Assembly: GCF_040436345.1 (NCBI RefSeq)
Contig: NC_133218.1
Location: 8,291,539 to 8,355,538, forward strand
Direction of reading: 5' to 3'
Length of the DNA stretch: 64,000 bases
Source: Pagrus major
Taxonomy: Eukaryota > Chordata > Actinopteri > Spariformes > Sparidae
Each line of letters starts with the position of its first letter. Position 1 is the stretch's first letter. Shown here piece after piece: positions 1 through 11,213 of the stretch. The notes under the pieces were generated by a model. The model saw only the letters and a list, made by a program, of their open reading frames with translations, was not told where the DNA came from and searched no databases. Position numbers and translations under genes: made by a program.

Positions 1-2106
1 CGTTGCCGCAACTGCAGCAAGTTGAACCATTTTGCACGCTGCTGTCGCTCTTCCCCCGCTTCCCATGATACTGCTGCTGTCCCCATAAACACTGTTCAGA
101 CCTCACAGCCTGCCTTCAAACATTGCACATGCCGTGTGGGCACAGCTCTAATCCCGCTCCTCGTGGACACAGGAGCCAAAGTGTCAATCCTGAACAAATG
201 CACATATGACCGCTTCTTCAGTCAGGTGCCTCTGGAAGCAGCAGTTAAACCCCTGTTGGGCTACGGCCATTCTCCCATCTCCACTCTGGGCGTGGCTTGC
301 CTTCCCGTCAGATATGATCAACAATGTGCGCCTAACACCAAGTTCTGCATCACCCGGAGTGGAGCGAACATTATGGGCCTAGATTTGTTCCTTGCCCTGG
401 GTTTTGCTGTGAGTGATGCTAGAGGCCAGCATGTCCTGCAGGTCGCCACCTCCTGGCCTGACCGCTACCCACAACTGTTCAACGGGCTGGGCCGCATGAC
501 AGGATTTGTACACCAGCCTACGGTTGACCAGTCAGTCCGCCCTGTCATCCAGCCTCTACGGCGCATTCCTCTGGCTCTCCGTGACGCAGTGGAGGCCGAG
601 CTGCAGCGCCTGGTGGGGGCAGACGTCGTCGAGCCTGTCAACGCCTCGCCATGGGTGTCGAACCTGGTGATAGCTAAGAAAAAGGGGGGCGGACTGCGAC
701 TCTGTGTGGACCTCACAGACGTGAACAAAGCCATCATCCCCGACAAGTACCCCCTGCCTACGGCTGAGGAACTCACTAGCCATTTCCACGGCTCCACTGT
801 CTTCAGTAAGATGGACCTACGAAATGGCTACCTGCAGGTTCCTCTGACACGACCCAGCATGGACCTTACAGCGTTTGTCACGCACATGGGGGTCTTCAGA
901 TTCAAACGCATGGCATTTGGACTCTCATCAGCCCCGAGCTGCTTTCAGAAGATAATGTCACTCATACTGGCCGGTATCCAGGGTGTCTCCATCTACCTGG
1001 ATGACGTGGTCGTGCATGCACCCTCCACCACACTGCATGATGCTCGCCTGGTGCAAGTCTTTCAGCGTTTCGAACAGCATGGGGTCACACTGAACGCTGA
1101 AAAGTGCATGTTCGGGGTTGAGGAAGTCGAGTTCCTGGGCTTCAGGCTCTCGAAGGAGGGCATCACCCCGATTATGTCCCACACTGAAGCCATTCTGTCC
1201 CTCCCAGACCCGCAGTCACCATCCCAGCTGTCTTCCTTCCTGGGGATGGCCGCCTACTATCTCAGGTTCATGCCACACTTCTCTGATTCAACAGCTCCCT
1301 TGCGCCGGCTGCTCAGGAAGGAGGCTGCGTGGGACTGGACCCCGGCCTGCCATGAAGCCGTGCGCGTCATCAAACAGCAGCTCACGTCCCCGCCCACACT
1401 GACCCATTTCAGCCTGACTGCGCCCACCTTGGTCACCTGTGATGCTTCTGGGGTGGCGCTGGGTGCTGTCCTCTCCCAGACTCAAGACGGGGTGGAATGC
1501 CCGGTAGCTTTCGCCTCACGAGCACTTACTCCAGCGGAGCAGAAGTATTCGGTGGGGGAGAGGGAGGCTCTGGCCTGTCTGTGGGCTTGCGAACGCTGGC
1601 ATGTTTATTTATACGGGAGGGCTTTCACCATTCGCACAGACCACCAAGCGCTGACGGCACTGCTGGCGACCCAAGGCTCGGGGCACAGGCCTATGAGACT
1701 GCTAAGGTGGGCTGACAGGCTGAACCAGTACAACTTCAGTCTGGAGTTTGTGCCTGGGCGGGCCAACACAGTGGCCGACCTCCTGTCGAGGGCTGTGTCG
1801 GTGACGAAGGAGATGGGTGGGGTGTCATCAGACCCAGAGAGCGACGAAGACTGGGTCCACATCCTGCATGGGCCCCTCAGCTCAGCAGTCACCCTGGCGG
1901 AGCTGCAGCAGGCCTCAGCTGCTGATGAGGCCCTCACGACTCTCCGCACCTACGTCCGGGACGGCTGGCCTGCCAAAGTGGATGATAGGCTGCTTCCCTA
2001 CTACCGCTTCCGCAACGAGCTCTCCTGCTGGGGGGCTGTGTGCCTAGCTCGCGGTCACCGTGCGGTCATTCCAGAGACTCTCAGGTCCAGAGTACATGGC
2101 ACATGA
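1..2106 (+). CDS. Ty3/gypsy retrotransposon gag-pol part: zinc knuckle, protease, reverse transcriptase, RNase H (5' end outside window)
   Basis: The frame is open from base 1, so the element starts left of the window. In order: a gag-type CCHC zinc knuckle (C-x2-C-x4-H-x4-C) encoded by the first ~45 bases; an aspartic protease with the active-site motif LLVDTGAKVSIL (~160-200); a reverse transcriptase with FSKMDLRNGYLQ (~795-835) and the catalytic box YLDDV (~990-1010); an RNase H domain starting at TCDASGVALGAV (~1435-1470) with the later TDHQAL motif. These domains copy the RNA into DNA inside a virus-like particle, as known for this family. The frame stops at 2106 just where integrase should begin, and integrase continues in another frame. 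That suggests a one-base indel and a dead copy. GC content is much higher than in the flanking DNA. Confidence 0.95.
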   Translation, partial: RCRNCSKLNHFARCCRSSPASHDTAAVPINTVQTSQPAFKHCTCRVGTALIPLLVDTGAKVSILNKCTYDRFFSQVPLEAAVKPLLGYGHSPISTLGVACLPVRYDQQCAPNTKFCITRSGANIMGLDLFLALGFAVSDARGQHVLQVATSWPDRYPQLFNGLGRMTGFVHQPTVDQSVRPVIQPLRRIPLALRDAVEAELQRLVGADVVEPVNASPWVSNLVIAKKKGGGLRLCVDLTDVNKAIIPDKYPLPTAEELTSHFHGSTVFSKMDLRNGYLQVPLTRPSMDLTAFVTHMGVFRFKRMAFGLSSAPSCFQKIMSLILAGIQGVSIYLDDVVVHAPSTTLHDARLVQVFQRFEQHGVTLNAEKCMFGVEEVEFLGFRLSKEGITPIMSHTEAILSLPDPQSPSQLSSFLGMAAYYLRFMPHFSDSTAPLRRLLRKEAAWDWTPACHEAVRVIKQQLTSPPTLTHFSLTAPTLVTCDASGVALGAVLSQTQDGVECPVAFASRALTPAEQKYSVGEREALACLWACERWHVYLYGRAFTIRTDHQALTALLATQGSGHRPMRLLRWADRLNQYNFSLEFVPGRANTVADLLSRAVSVTKEMGGVSSDPESDEDWVHILHGPLSSAVTLAELQQASAADEALTTLRTYVRDGWPAKVDDRLLPYYRFRNELSCWGAVCLARGHRAVIPETLRSRVHGT

Positions 2107-3226
2107 GGGGCACCTTGGGGTGGTCAAGGTAAAGCAGCGCTGCCGGGATACAGTTTGGTGGCCCCACATAGACTCTGACGTTGAGGAGCTGGTGCGTAAC
2201 TGCGCCTGCTGCCTTCTGAGTGGGAAAACAGGCCAGCCCGCCACAGCCCCTCTCACCCCAACCCCTTGGCCGTCTTCACCCTGGGAACATATCCAGGTCG
2301 ACATCTGCGGTGAACTTCACGGGGCGCCTGCTCATGCCCGGTACCTGCTGGTGGTGCACGATCTTCATTCGAAATGGCCAGAGGTTTTCCAATTGAGCTC
2401 CATCACCGTGCACTCCATCGTCGACCGCCTGGACAACCTGTTTGGGCGCTGGGGCCTCCCGGGTGTGGTCACAACAGATAACGGGCCCCAATTCACATCA
2501 GCAGAGTTCGCAGAGTTTCTCACGCTGCGGTCCATCAAGCACATCAGGACGGCAGTGTATCACCCAGAGAGTAATGGAGGGGTGGAAAGACTGAATAAAA
2601 CTCTCAAAAATGGTATCCGAGCCTGTCTGGAGGAAGGGAAGACCTTCAGCGACGCTCTCAACCAAACTCTCCTGACCATCCGGGCATCCAAACATTCCAC
2701 CACTGGAGTGTCACCTGCATTGCTAATGATTGGACGTGAACTAAAGCAACCACTGGACTGCTTGAGAGCTGAGCCACCTCCTGCACGTGGGAGCCCAGGG
2801 CTCCAGAAAGCCAGAGCTCAGGTGAAACATTCGCAGGCTCGGATGAAAGAGAAGTACGATGCCACACGTAGAGTGCAGACCCCCTCACTTTCAGCAGGGG
2901 ATTGGGTCAGGATCAAACGCCTCCACCGCCAAAATAAGCTGCAGTCATACTGGTCAGAGCCCCTGCGGGTGACTAAGCAGCTGGGGCCGGCCACTTACAG
3001 ACTGGAGAACGGGACTCGTTGGCACTCAAACCGCCTGCACAGAGTTGCAAGCCCCACTGTACCAGCCTCACCTCTGTCGCCGGCAGCTCTAGGTTGGCAG
3101 CCCCGGCCAGGAGGTAATCGGGTGGCAGGGGACCCACCAGCGCCACTCGACGCAGCTTCAGGGCCAGCACGCCCTCAGAGAATGAGGGCCCCGCCTGTCT
3201 GGCATGGGGACTATGTGACAGGGTGA
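2060..3226 (+). CDS. Ty3/gypsy integrase, in a shifted frame relative to the upstream pol frame
   Basis: This frame overlaps the end of the preceding one by 47 bases; convincing integrase homology starts at about 2094, so the annotated Met is only the ORF limit. A zinc-binding HHCC module (HEGH, then CACC about 30 residues later) comes first. The DDE catalytic core follows: VDICGE (~2300), TTDNGPQFTS (~2472-2500) and GGVERLNKTLK (~2578-2610). The C-terminal part carries the GPY/F-like segment LGPATYRLENG and a basic tail. The protein inserts the DNA copy into the chromosome. In intact relatives it is the last part of one polyprotein, so the frame change argues that this copy cannot make a complete Pol. 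Confidence 0.93.
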   Translation: MRSFQRLSGPEYMAHEGHLGVVKVKQRCRDTVWWPHIDSDVEELVRNCACCLLSGKTGQPATAPLTPTPWPSSPWEHIQVDICGELHGAPAHARYLLVVHDLHSKWPEVFQLSSITVHSIVDRLDNLFGRWGLPGVVTTDNGPQFTSAEFAEFLTLRSIKHIRTAVYHPESNGGVERLNKTLKNGIRACLEEGKTFSDALNQTLLTIRASKHSTTGVSPALLMIGRELKQPLDCLRAEPPPARGSPGLQKARAQVKHSQARMKEKYDATRRVQTPSLSAGDWVRIKRLHRQNKLQSYWSEPLRVTKQLGPATYRLENGTRWHSNRLHRVASPTVPASPLSPAALGWQPRPGGNRVAGDPPAPLDAASGPARPQRMRAPPVWHGDYVTG

Positions 3227-3336
3227 CATTTCAGCAGTGATGTACGGCAAGGTCGTAAAATGTAAGGTGTGCGTCAGTTCAGTAAACGCAACAAACGAAG
3301 CAACACGTTGTGGTCATTGACTCCTGCACGAACACA
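3214..3336 (+). repeat. Probable 3' LTR of the gypsy element
   Basis: The segment begins TGTGACAGGG and ends GAACACA, giving the TG...CA ends usual for LTRs. It follows a short purine-rich stretch (GGGGACT) that could be the polypurine tract. It overlaps the last codons of pol, and satellite sequence starts about four bases after it. The 5' LTR is outside the window, so the limits rest on end sequence and context only. Confidence 0.4.
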
Positions 3337-3339
3337 ATA

Positions 3340-4951
3340 GTCTCGTTCAGCCAGTGTAAGACCACACTTGGGAACGATTTCGAGTCAATCGGTCCAAAGA
3401 CCTGGAAACTATTGAAAAAATCTGCCGACGTTTTCATGAAAAATGTTGACTTTTCACAAAAATATTCACCAAAAATACAAATTCCACCGGAATCCAATAA
3501 AAACTGCTGTGTCTCATTCAGCCAGTATAGGACCACATTTGGGAGTGATTTCGAGTCAATCGGTTAAAAGACTTGGAAGCTATTGAAAAAATCGGCCGAC
3601 ATTTTCATGAAAAATGGCGACTTTTCACTAAAATATTCACCAAAAATACAAATTCCACCGGAATCCAATAAAAACTGCTGTGTCTCGTTCAGCGAGTATA
3701 GGACCACATTTGGGAGCGATTTCGAGTCAATCGGTCCAAAGACCTGGAAGCTATTGAAAAAATAGGCCGACGTTTTCATGAAAAATGGCCACTTTTCACT
3801 AAAATATTCACCAAAAATACAAATTCCACCGGAATCCAATAAAAACTGCTGTGTCTTGTTCAGCCAGTATAGGACCACATTTGGGAGTGATTTCGAGTCA
3901 ATCGGTTAAAAGACCTGGAAGCTATTGAAAAAATCGGCCGACGTTTTCATGAAAAATGGCGACTTTTCACTAAAATATTCACCAAAAATACAGAAAATGT
4001 TACTTCAGCCCTGGGACCAGAAGAGAGACTAAACTAACGTCAGACAAATAATGATTTAGGCCACTCTGCCCTGAGGGCAGAGGAATGTCACTTGACTTCA
4101 AAATATTCACCAAAAATACAAATTCCACCGGAATCCAATAAAAACTGCTGTGTCTCGTTCAGCCAGTATAGGACCACATTTGTGAGCGATTTCGAGTCAA
4201 TCGGTCCAAAGCCCTGAAAGCTATTGAAAAAATCGGATGACGTTTTCATGAAAAATGGCCACTCTTCACTAAAATATTCACCAAAAATACAAATTCCACC
4301 GGAATCCAATAGAATCTGCTGTGTCTCGTTCAGCCAGTATAGGACCACATTTGGGAGTGATTTCGAGTCAATCGGTTAAAAGACTTGGAAGCTATTGAAA
4401 AAATCTGCCGACGTTTTCATGAAAAATGGCCACTTTTCACTAAAATATTCACCAAAAATACAGAAAATGTTACTTCAGCCCTGGGACCAGAAGAGAGACT
4501 AAACTACCGTCAGACAAATAATGATTTAGGCCACTCTGCCCTGAGGGCAGAGGAATGTCACTTGACTTCAAAATATTCACCAAAAATACAAATTCCACCG
4601 GAATCCAATAAAAACTGCTGTGTCTCGTTCAGCCAGTATAGGACCACATTTGGGAGCAATTTCGAGTCAATCGGTCCAAAGACCTGGAAGCTATTGAAAA
4701 AATCGTCCAACGTTTTCATGAAAAATGCCCACTTTTCACCAAAATATTCACCAAAAATACAAATTCCACCGGAATCCAATAAAAACTGCTGTGTCTCGTT
4801 CAGCCAGTATAGGACCACATTTGGGAGCAATTTCGAGTCAATCGGTCCAAAGACCTGGAAGCTATTGAAAAAATCGGCCCACGTTTTCATGAAAAATGCC
4901 CACTTTTCACCAAAATATTCACCAAAAATACAAATTCCACCGGAATCCAAT
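3340..4951. repeat. 171-bp tandem satellite, array 1
   Basis: About nine copies of a ~171-bp unit. The landmark ATTCCACCGG recurs at 3481, 3652 and 3823, exactly 171 apart. Each unit carries the blocks AAATATTCACCAAAAATAC, CTGCTGTGTCTCGTTCAGCC and ATCGGTCCAAAGACCTGG. Because 171 is 57 codons, reading frames run through several units and give repetitive ORFs on both strands that I do not regard as genes. A ~110-bp unrelated insert appears twice (from 3991 and from 4461), 470 bases apart, so a larger unit was duplicated after the insert arrived. The same family, in reverse orientation, forms the large array at 13.4-24.0 kb. Confidence 0.95.
3991..4100. repeat. ~110-bp insert within satellite array 1 (first copy; second at 4461-4570)
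   Basis: Starts CAGAAAATGTTACTTCAGCC and ends near CACTTGACTTC. It is flanked on both sides by the satellite block AAATATTCACCAAAAATAC. The second copy starts exactly 470 bases later and is nearly identical (one visible change, CTAACG to CTACCG). It contains a small palindromic core, CTGCCCTGAGGGCAG. Confidence 0.85.
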
Positions 4952-5636
4952 AAACCTTCATGTAAAAGAATAATTACGACGAAAAGCCACTTTTAAGATT
5001 CACCGTAGTCTCGTTTTCAGGTCAAACTCATTTCCAATGGTGTGCAGGGGCAACTTTACGGTAGCATTAAAATCGTTATTTTTAAAACACTAAGAAGACT
5101 CGACACAACATGAAACTTTGCTCATAGCATCACCAGGGTCTCTACACATGAGCATTGAGAACATCGTTTGTGTACACAAAGTTTACTAAAAAGAAGGTTT
5201 TTGAACAACTCACGTTAGCTTTAGCTTGCTCCGCTCGTCGCCGTCCTGCCAGACGAGATGCGTCGATCCCCGATCCCCGGCGTAACATGGAGCTTTCTCC
5301 TCAATGTTACGCCGCACTCGGGGATCGACGCATTTCGACTGGCAGGACGGCCACTGCTACTGCTAACGTGAGCTGTTCAAAAACCTTCTTTTTAGTAAAC
5401 TCTATGTACACAAACGATGTTCTCAATGCTCGTGTTCATGTGTAGAGACCCTGGTGATGCTACAAGCAAAGTTTCATGTTGTGTCGAGTCTTCTTAGTGT
5501 TTTAAAAATAGCCAGTTTGATGCTACCGTAAAGTTGCCCCTGCACACCATTGAAAATGAGTTTGACCCGGAAACGAAACTACGGTGAATCTTAAAAGTAG
5601 CTTTTTCGTCGTAATTATGCTTTTACATGAAGGTTT
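4952..5636. mobile_element. ~685-bp palindromic (foldback-type) element
   Basis: Two arms of ~335 bp are inverted copies of each other around a ~15-nt loop near 5289-5303. The left end AAACCTTCATGTAAAAG at 4952 matches the reverse complement of the right end up to 5636. Inner parts match too, for example GGCGTAACAT at 5279 against ATGTTACGCC at 5304, and the GCCGTCCTGCCAG/CTGGCAGGACGGC pair. It starts where satellite array 1 stops and contains no transposase. It could be a foldback or MITE-like non-autonomous element with very long inverted repeats. No convincing target-site duplication is visible. Confidence 0.85.
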
Positions 5637-6211
5637 GACTCAAACACATTCACAAAAAAAGCCTAGGTTTCATTTTGGCGAGAGTTTCACTTTAACCTCC
5701 TCCTGGACCGACAAAACTGGCTATTCTGAGCCATAGCACGTACTGATCTTAAAGTAAATGTGTGTACAGGTGTACTCAGTGACAAACGGATAGCCACTAC
5801 AAAAGTTAAAGTAAGGTGACCTAATGACACAAACATTACGTAACAACAGAACGGAACAAGTAACAAGGAACAAGAGAACAACCCCTCCCACACCCCCCAC
5901 CTCCCTTAGCATAAGCGTCTCCCCAAACGAGACGCGTGCTGGTCCCATCTTCTACCTAAACTCTCTGCTAAACCTAAACCAAAGCTCCGTCAGAGGTATG
6001 TGACATACCACTCGGTTATTTGCTTAGACTAAGGAGCGTCAATATTTGAAAGAAAAACATTGTATATTGTATTATTGTTGATACAAAAATAGAAAGAAAA
6101 AAAAACAGAAAGAATTAAAATATATAAATGATAAGAACAAATAAATTAACAGACAAATAAAAATAAATAAATAAATAAAAAAAATAAATAAAATGAAAGT
6201 GGCGCTATACC
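5637..6211. other. Non-coding spacer, A-rich at its right end
   Basis: No coding signal found. Bases 6090-6195 are a low-complexity A-rich tract (AAATAAATAAATA type) adjoining the L1-like fragment. Confidence 0.6.
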
Positions 6212-7116
6212 TTAGACCACAGCATCTGGGGTAACAGACTTCTTAATACTTGCATTGACAAAGTCCATGGCTGAGTCCAGATCATCAAATGTGTGCGTTG
6301 ATCCGCCTGGTAGGGTTATCTTCAGGACGGCCGGGAAAAGAAGTCCAAACTTTGTACCGGGGCAGGAGTGGAGCTGCCGCTTCACCCCTGCAAAGGCAGC
6401 GCGTTTCTTGGAGACAGACGCAGTGTAGTCAGGAAAAATGAAAAGCTTTTTCCCCTCGTAGAGAAGTGGAGAGACCCGGGACATCTCACCGGCACGCAAA
6501 ATTTCATTACGGACATGGAAGTAGTGGATCCTGATGATGAAAGGATGGGGCGCCTCTCCCTCTCTAGGTTTTGCGCGGAGGGTGCGGTGAGCTCAGTCAA
6601 GCAGTGGCATCTCATCCAGCTTCAATGTGTCCTTTAGGAGTTGCGCAATAAAGTTGGTCAGTCGAGGGCCCTCCACGCCTTCCGGGACACCAATCAAACG
6701 GATGTTATATCTCCTCGACCTCCCCTCTAGGTCCTCGCATTTGTCATTCAGTATTTTCACCTGGGCTTTCAGGGAATTCACTGTTGAGTCCAGCCTGGAC
6801 AGCTCGGTGCCGTTGTCAGTGCATGCGCGCTCCAGCTCGTGCATGGTCTGGTCATGGGCATTTAGCCGCTGTAGCATAGGTTCAACTGTATTTTCCAACT
6901 CTTGTTTTACTGAAGTGATCTCAGAATGAAGGTCAAAAGCCAGTGAGTCAATTCTTCCGCATATATCACCTTTCATGCGGGGGGGAGCATTCGCTCAAGC
7001 CGGTCCCAGTCAGGAAAGTTAGCATCTAGCTTCGGTGGGGAGTCCGGGTCAGTCGAGGGCAAGGCCTTAGCGCAGCCTCCTCGTGATGACTCTGTCTTCG
7101 GGCGAGTAGAGGTCAT
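6212..7116 (-). pseudogene. L1-type LINE ORF1 (RNA-binding chaperone), broken
   Basis: Read on the minus strand from an ATG at 7116. The order is a Pro/Ser-rich N-terminus, a long coiled coil with heptad leucines (~6650-6930), the motif RRYNIRLIGVPEG (~6685-6725) typical of the L1 ORF1 RRM-like domain, and a C-terminal domain with FPDYTASVSKKRAAF (~6400-6445). In living L1 elements this trimeric protein coats the RNA. Two lesions are visible: a length change in a C-run near 6980 that puts the first ~48 codons out of frame, and a TGA at 6593-6595 inside an otherwise continuous frame, after LPLLD/LLD. Family members usually have arginine there, so CGA to TGA decay is likely. No ORF2 follows. 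Confidence 0.8.
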
Positions 7117-10100
7117 GGTCGACTCAGGAGTGCGAAAGGTGTTCCAAAATCAAGTCAGGGGAAACTAAATTAAAGGTATCAACAAGTATCTAATGATAAA
7201 AGACACTCAAAATTTCAAAAATAGTCACAGACTCCAGGAGCAACTGAGAAAAATGTCTCACATGGCGATGGTCGGACATGCCCCCCCAGAGATGCTTTTT
7301 AAGGTAAACATCCATTTTGCTTTTTAAGCCCAGAGATCAGTGATTATTATGAAATGGCATTAACTGAAATATAGATCAATAATATTTTACCTTCAAGTTT
7401 TGTAACTAGGACCTTCAGCTGAAAGTCAGCAGTGTTTTAAAGAATCCATAATATTAAAGATTGTATTGCTGTATTGTTGCTTTCGCACCAGGTCCTTGCT
7501 CTCTGTTTGCTGTTTGTGAAGGAGAGCTAATGCCGGTCGTCCTGGAACATCGTGGATGGTTCTTTGGTGATAATGTCTACAGTCCACATCGTTGTCTCTC
7601 TGGCCAATGCATGTGACAATAACATGCTGAGCATCTGAAATAGTTTCCTGCAGGCAGCTAGCCAGCCAGTGGCTGATAGAGGAGCTGGAGAGAGGCTATC
7701 AGGCTGGTGGCTAGCAGATGCAGGAGCTGGCTGGAGGCTGAAGCTTGGGCTGAGAGCTGGGAGCCCGGGACTGAGGGTTGGCAGACTCCATGATAAGCCC
7801 AGTGTGGGAGCTCGGAGACTGGAGAGTAGTGGGCTGAGAATCAGTCAGATTTTCAGGGATGTTTGAAAATTCTGTAGCCCAATCAGACTGAAAATTCTGC
7901 AGCAGAAGAAGGGCAAAAGACAACACAAAACCTGATAACACATATAACACACACACAATAAACCAAAATGACAGGACCCTGACAATAAACTAAATAAACT
8001 CACCAACAGTCTTTATCTTTCCACAATCACAACTGGTTGGATCGAAATAAATCTAAAATTCACAGAGTAAGATGTAAAAATATTGCGGCTCTACACAATG
8101 TCTTTGCTCGTTCTCGATTCTCTCTCCCTCCTCTGTTGCTTCATGCCTCTCGTGTCCCCGCCTGATTTGTCTTCTTGTCCCAGGAGTCATAGTTCTGGTC
8201 AGAGCCGCTGTAAATCACCTCCATACTCTATCCCGTCTTCAAACTGGCATCTGTTGGTCTCAGAGGCTGTGTTCAGTCCCAGTCTGGTGTCCAGGCATGA
8301 TTGAGCCCCACTGTCCTTGGTGACTCCCCCATCATCTGAGGTTGCTGTGCGGGCAGACTCGTTCAGCTAATAGGGCCACTTAGCTCCACAACTACCTGAG
8401 CTACTTGCTAACGGTAGGTAGTAGCAAGTCCAGTATAGTGAGCAGCAGTAAGCAGTTGTGCTGCCCCCTGTGGTTTTGGAGCTACCTTCGAATTCTGGCC
8501 CTTTCAGGGGTCATCTGTTTGGCAAGCTCGGTCAGTCACGCTACCAGCAGAACACACACATACACATAGCCTTATTGCAAAGGATCATGGTCCCAGAGCT
8601 GATCCCATATTTGCCCACTGTCCAAATTGTTACCAAGGAAAGGACAAAACCCTTTAGCTAAAACTCAAGGGGCAGTCTACCTCAGAATATCCCAGCCAAC
8701 CACAGGCCTAATTTAGTCAACATCATTTTAGCCAATCCTTTTATAAACTATAGTGGACTACAACATAATGAATACTATCAACTAAAAATGTCATTAGTTG
8801 TCAGTATGAAGCACCTGCTGGATCTAAAGCTGATAAACTGCACCCTTGATTCCTACTGATTCAACAGATCTTATTGTTTGAAAACAACTAGTCCACGGTG
8901 CAGACACATCTAATGTGTGTGTCTGTGTTGTGTACCTCTGTCTTCATCAGAATGCACTGAACATCACCCGTGTGTTGGTTTAAATAGCCATACCAACTTC
9001 AGGCACTTTGTGTTGGCCCTGCTGACACTCCGCCAAGTGTCAAATTAAATAACATCAATGTATTTATATAGCCTAAAATCACATCACATTGCCTCAAGGG
9101 GCTTTACAATCTGTACAGTGAATGACGTGTGTGGTTGTTTTAAAATGTGAGGTGTATTTTCACGAGTTGTAATTTTTATTAATAATTATACAGAATGAGG
9201 TCAGTGGATGAATCTGGTCAGCAACAGAAGTCCCCACTTCTCCATTAAAGTTTAAGTTTTTAATCATACATGAATATTGAATTAGTATTTATTAGGTTTT
9301 GAATAGAGGAAACAGCTTCTTATGAGCCACTTTTTTGTTTTAAATGTAACGTAGCAACCCTCAGGCCCAGCCCCAACTCACAATCTTTACCAGATGGCTA
9401 AATCAGTAACAGGCAGAAAGACTGTGTGATGGGAGGGAAGATGATTAAAGCAAAGTCATAATAAGAGATTGATATTAAAATACCAATGTAACAGAAGAAT
9501 ATTTTAACATTGCAGACAAAACCAACTAACTTGTGGAGGAAGAAGATCAGGAGGCTGAGCGGACCGGGCCCTGCACCCAGCTCTGGCGACGGCGATGCAG
9601 AGGGACCCTCGCCAGTTTCAACTTGATGATGAAATGTTTTAGGATAGTTAGTTATGGTTAGTGTTAGTTAATGGGTGGTTATTTCAGTTTTTAGATAATT
9701 ATCTAAATGTGATAGTGACTGTGTAAATACATATGTATGTAGTTGTATATTCTTCTTTAAATGGCAGTGACTTTTCCAGTGATTTCCATTTCATTCATTG
9801 TTAAATGTATTATTTTCTTGTTTTAGATTATAATTTTATGAATTCTATTATTAATACTTTAATATATGAATTGTTTAATATAGTATAGTAATAGTATAGT
9901 AATATAGTATATAGTATATAGTGATTTGAACAAACCTGTTTCAGACATATGTAATTCACATTATTTTGTTGCTTTAAGCAGTGATATAACCTCTCTTTTA
10001 TGCAGTATAACAGGGGAACCATGTGGTATAGTTGAAGTGTGCACCAAGAGATGAACGATGTGACACATAGAGTTTTCAGACACCTCTGGAAAGTGCCTTA

Positions 10101-11159
10101 GCCATCACGTAAGACAGCAGATACTGTAGGTGGTACCCAGAAAAAAAAAAACACGTTAAGAATTTTTTTTTTTCAAGAAGTAATTTCTTTTAATACAGAA
10201 TTTTAAAACATAAATATCTAAATGATGAAGTTTACGACTGAGGTTCACTTCCTGTAATGGCTCGGGGGTGTTGCTGGAATACATCTATAAGCCACTTTTA
10301 AAGAATGTGAATGGTTGATCATTGGAGACAGCAGGTTGTGTTCATCATTTTTTTGCACCGTTTCCTCACCTCGAGGGAAACAGGAGTCCCAATTTCATAC
10401 ACACTAATTGTATAGCATGCATTGTCGAACTATGCTGTTAACCTACAATAAATAATAGACTTCATTTTTTTGTGCCAGAAATGATAAAATATGTGTACCA
10501 AAGCACACCAATCACACTGCCAACTTGGAATGCTGCTACCAAGAAAAATAATGTTTTTTTTTAAATATATGTACAGTTTAAAGTACACTTAATGTTGTGA
10601 ACACACAAACAGTATTTAGTATGTAATGTAGTTTGGAACGGGAATGACCTCAGACATGTAAATACCAAGGTATAACTGTTTTGTTTTTCACATAAAACAG
10701 ACAAAGCTGACCTGTGTAAAGTACCCAGAATGATTTCAATAAGCGAGAGTGGGATTTCAGTGATAGAGGATAATACATTTATAAATGTTATGCACAGACT
10801 TCATATTAAAACACTGTGGTATTTAAGGCTGCGTGGCTCACTTCTGTATGTTGCAGCCACTCATGAACAGAACAGAGAGTCTCAGTTTTTCAACTGTATT
10901 TCATTGATTTCATGGTAAACACGACATAAGGTTTTATCACAGGTTACATTTGGCCAATCATGATCTGCCAGTCAAACCAAAGGTTGGTTACCATAGTTAA
11001 TCTAAAAGGGCTCGACACAATTGTGTTGTTCCTCAGTTACACCAAAGTGACACACTCACTACATATCCATCCATATAGTATATATAACTTAACAGATTCT
11101 CGTCCACACAGGTCAGAAGGTTTGTGTCTTCTATAATAGCCAGAAATGTGGGTGTTGGT
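7117..11159. other. Long stretch without recognised genes; repeat fragments
   Basis: No ORF here resembles a protein I recognise. 7660-7830 is a G-rich, CTGGAG/GCTGAG-type degenerate minisatellite whose short ORF is low complexity. 9050-9135 matches the start of the dispersed repeat at 36785 (CACATTGCCTCA..GGGGCTTTACAA..). 9860-9920 is an AT-rich TATAGTA repeat. The right part is the 3' flank, possibly the 3' UTR, of the minus-strand gene that ends at 11160. Confidence 0.5.
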
Positions 11160-11213
11160 TTACCACAGAGGGGCTCTGGACAGCACGCCCTTCCAGCTGT
11201 GAGAATCTGCCAC
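11160..11213 (-). CDS. Unnamed minus-strand gene, last coding exon (coiled-coil protein)
   Basis: Acceptor CTGCAG precedes the exon, which reads VADSHSWKGVLSRAPLW and then TAA. Phase 0 joins it to the exon at 12207-12257. This gives the C-terminus of the protein, a short polar tail ending in Trp. I do not recognise the protein. The call rests on splice signals and frame continuity across eight exons. Confidence 0.75.
   Translation of the reverse strand: MADSHSWKGVLSRAPLW

Noticed and set aside
3340-4951. Identity with primate alpha satellite because of the 171-bp period
   Set aside because: Only the length agrees. The sequence shares no recognisable blocks, and no CENP-B-box-like word was found.
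3279-4996. Repetitive ORFs on both strands, up to 203 codons
   Set aside because: Same satellite cause as above (array 1).
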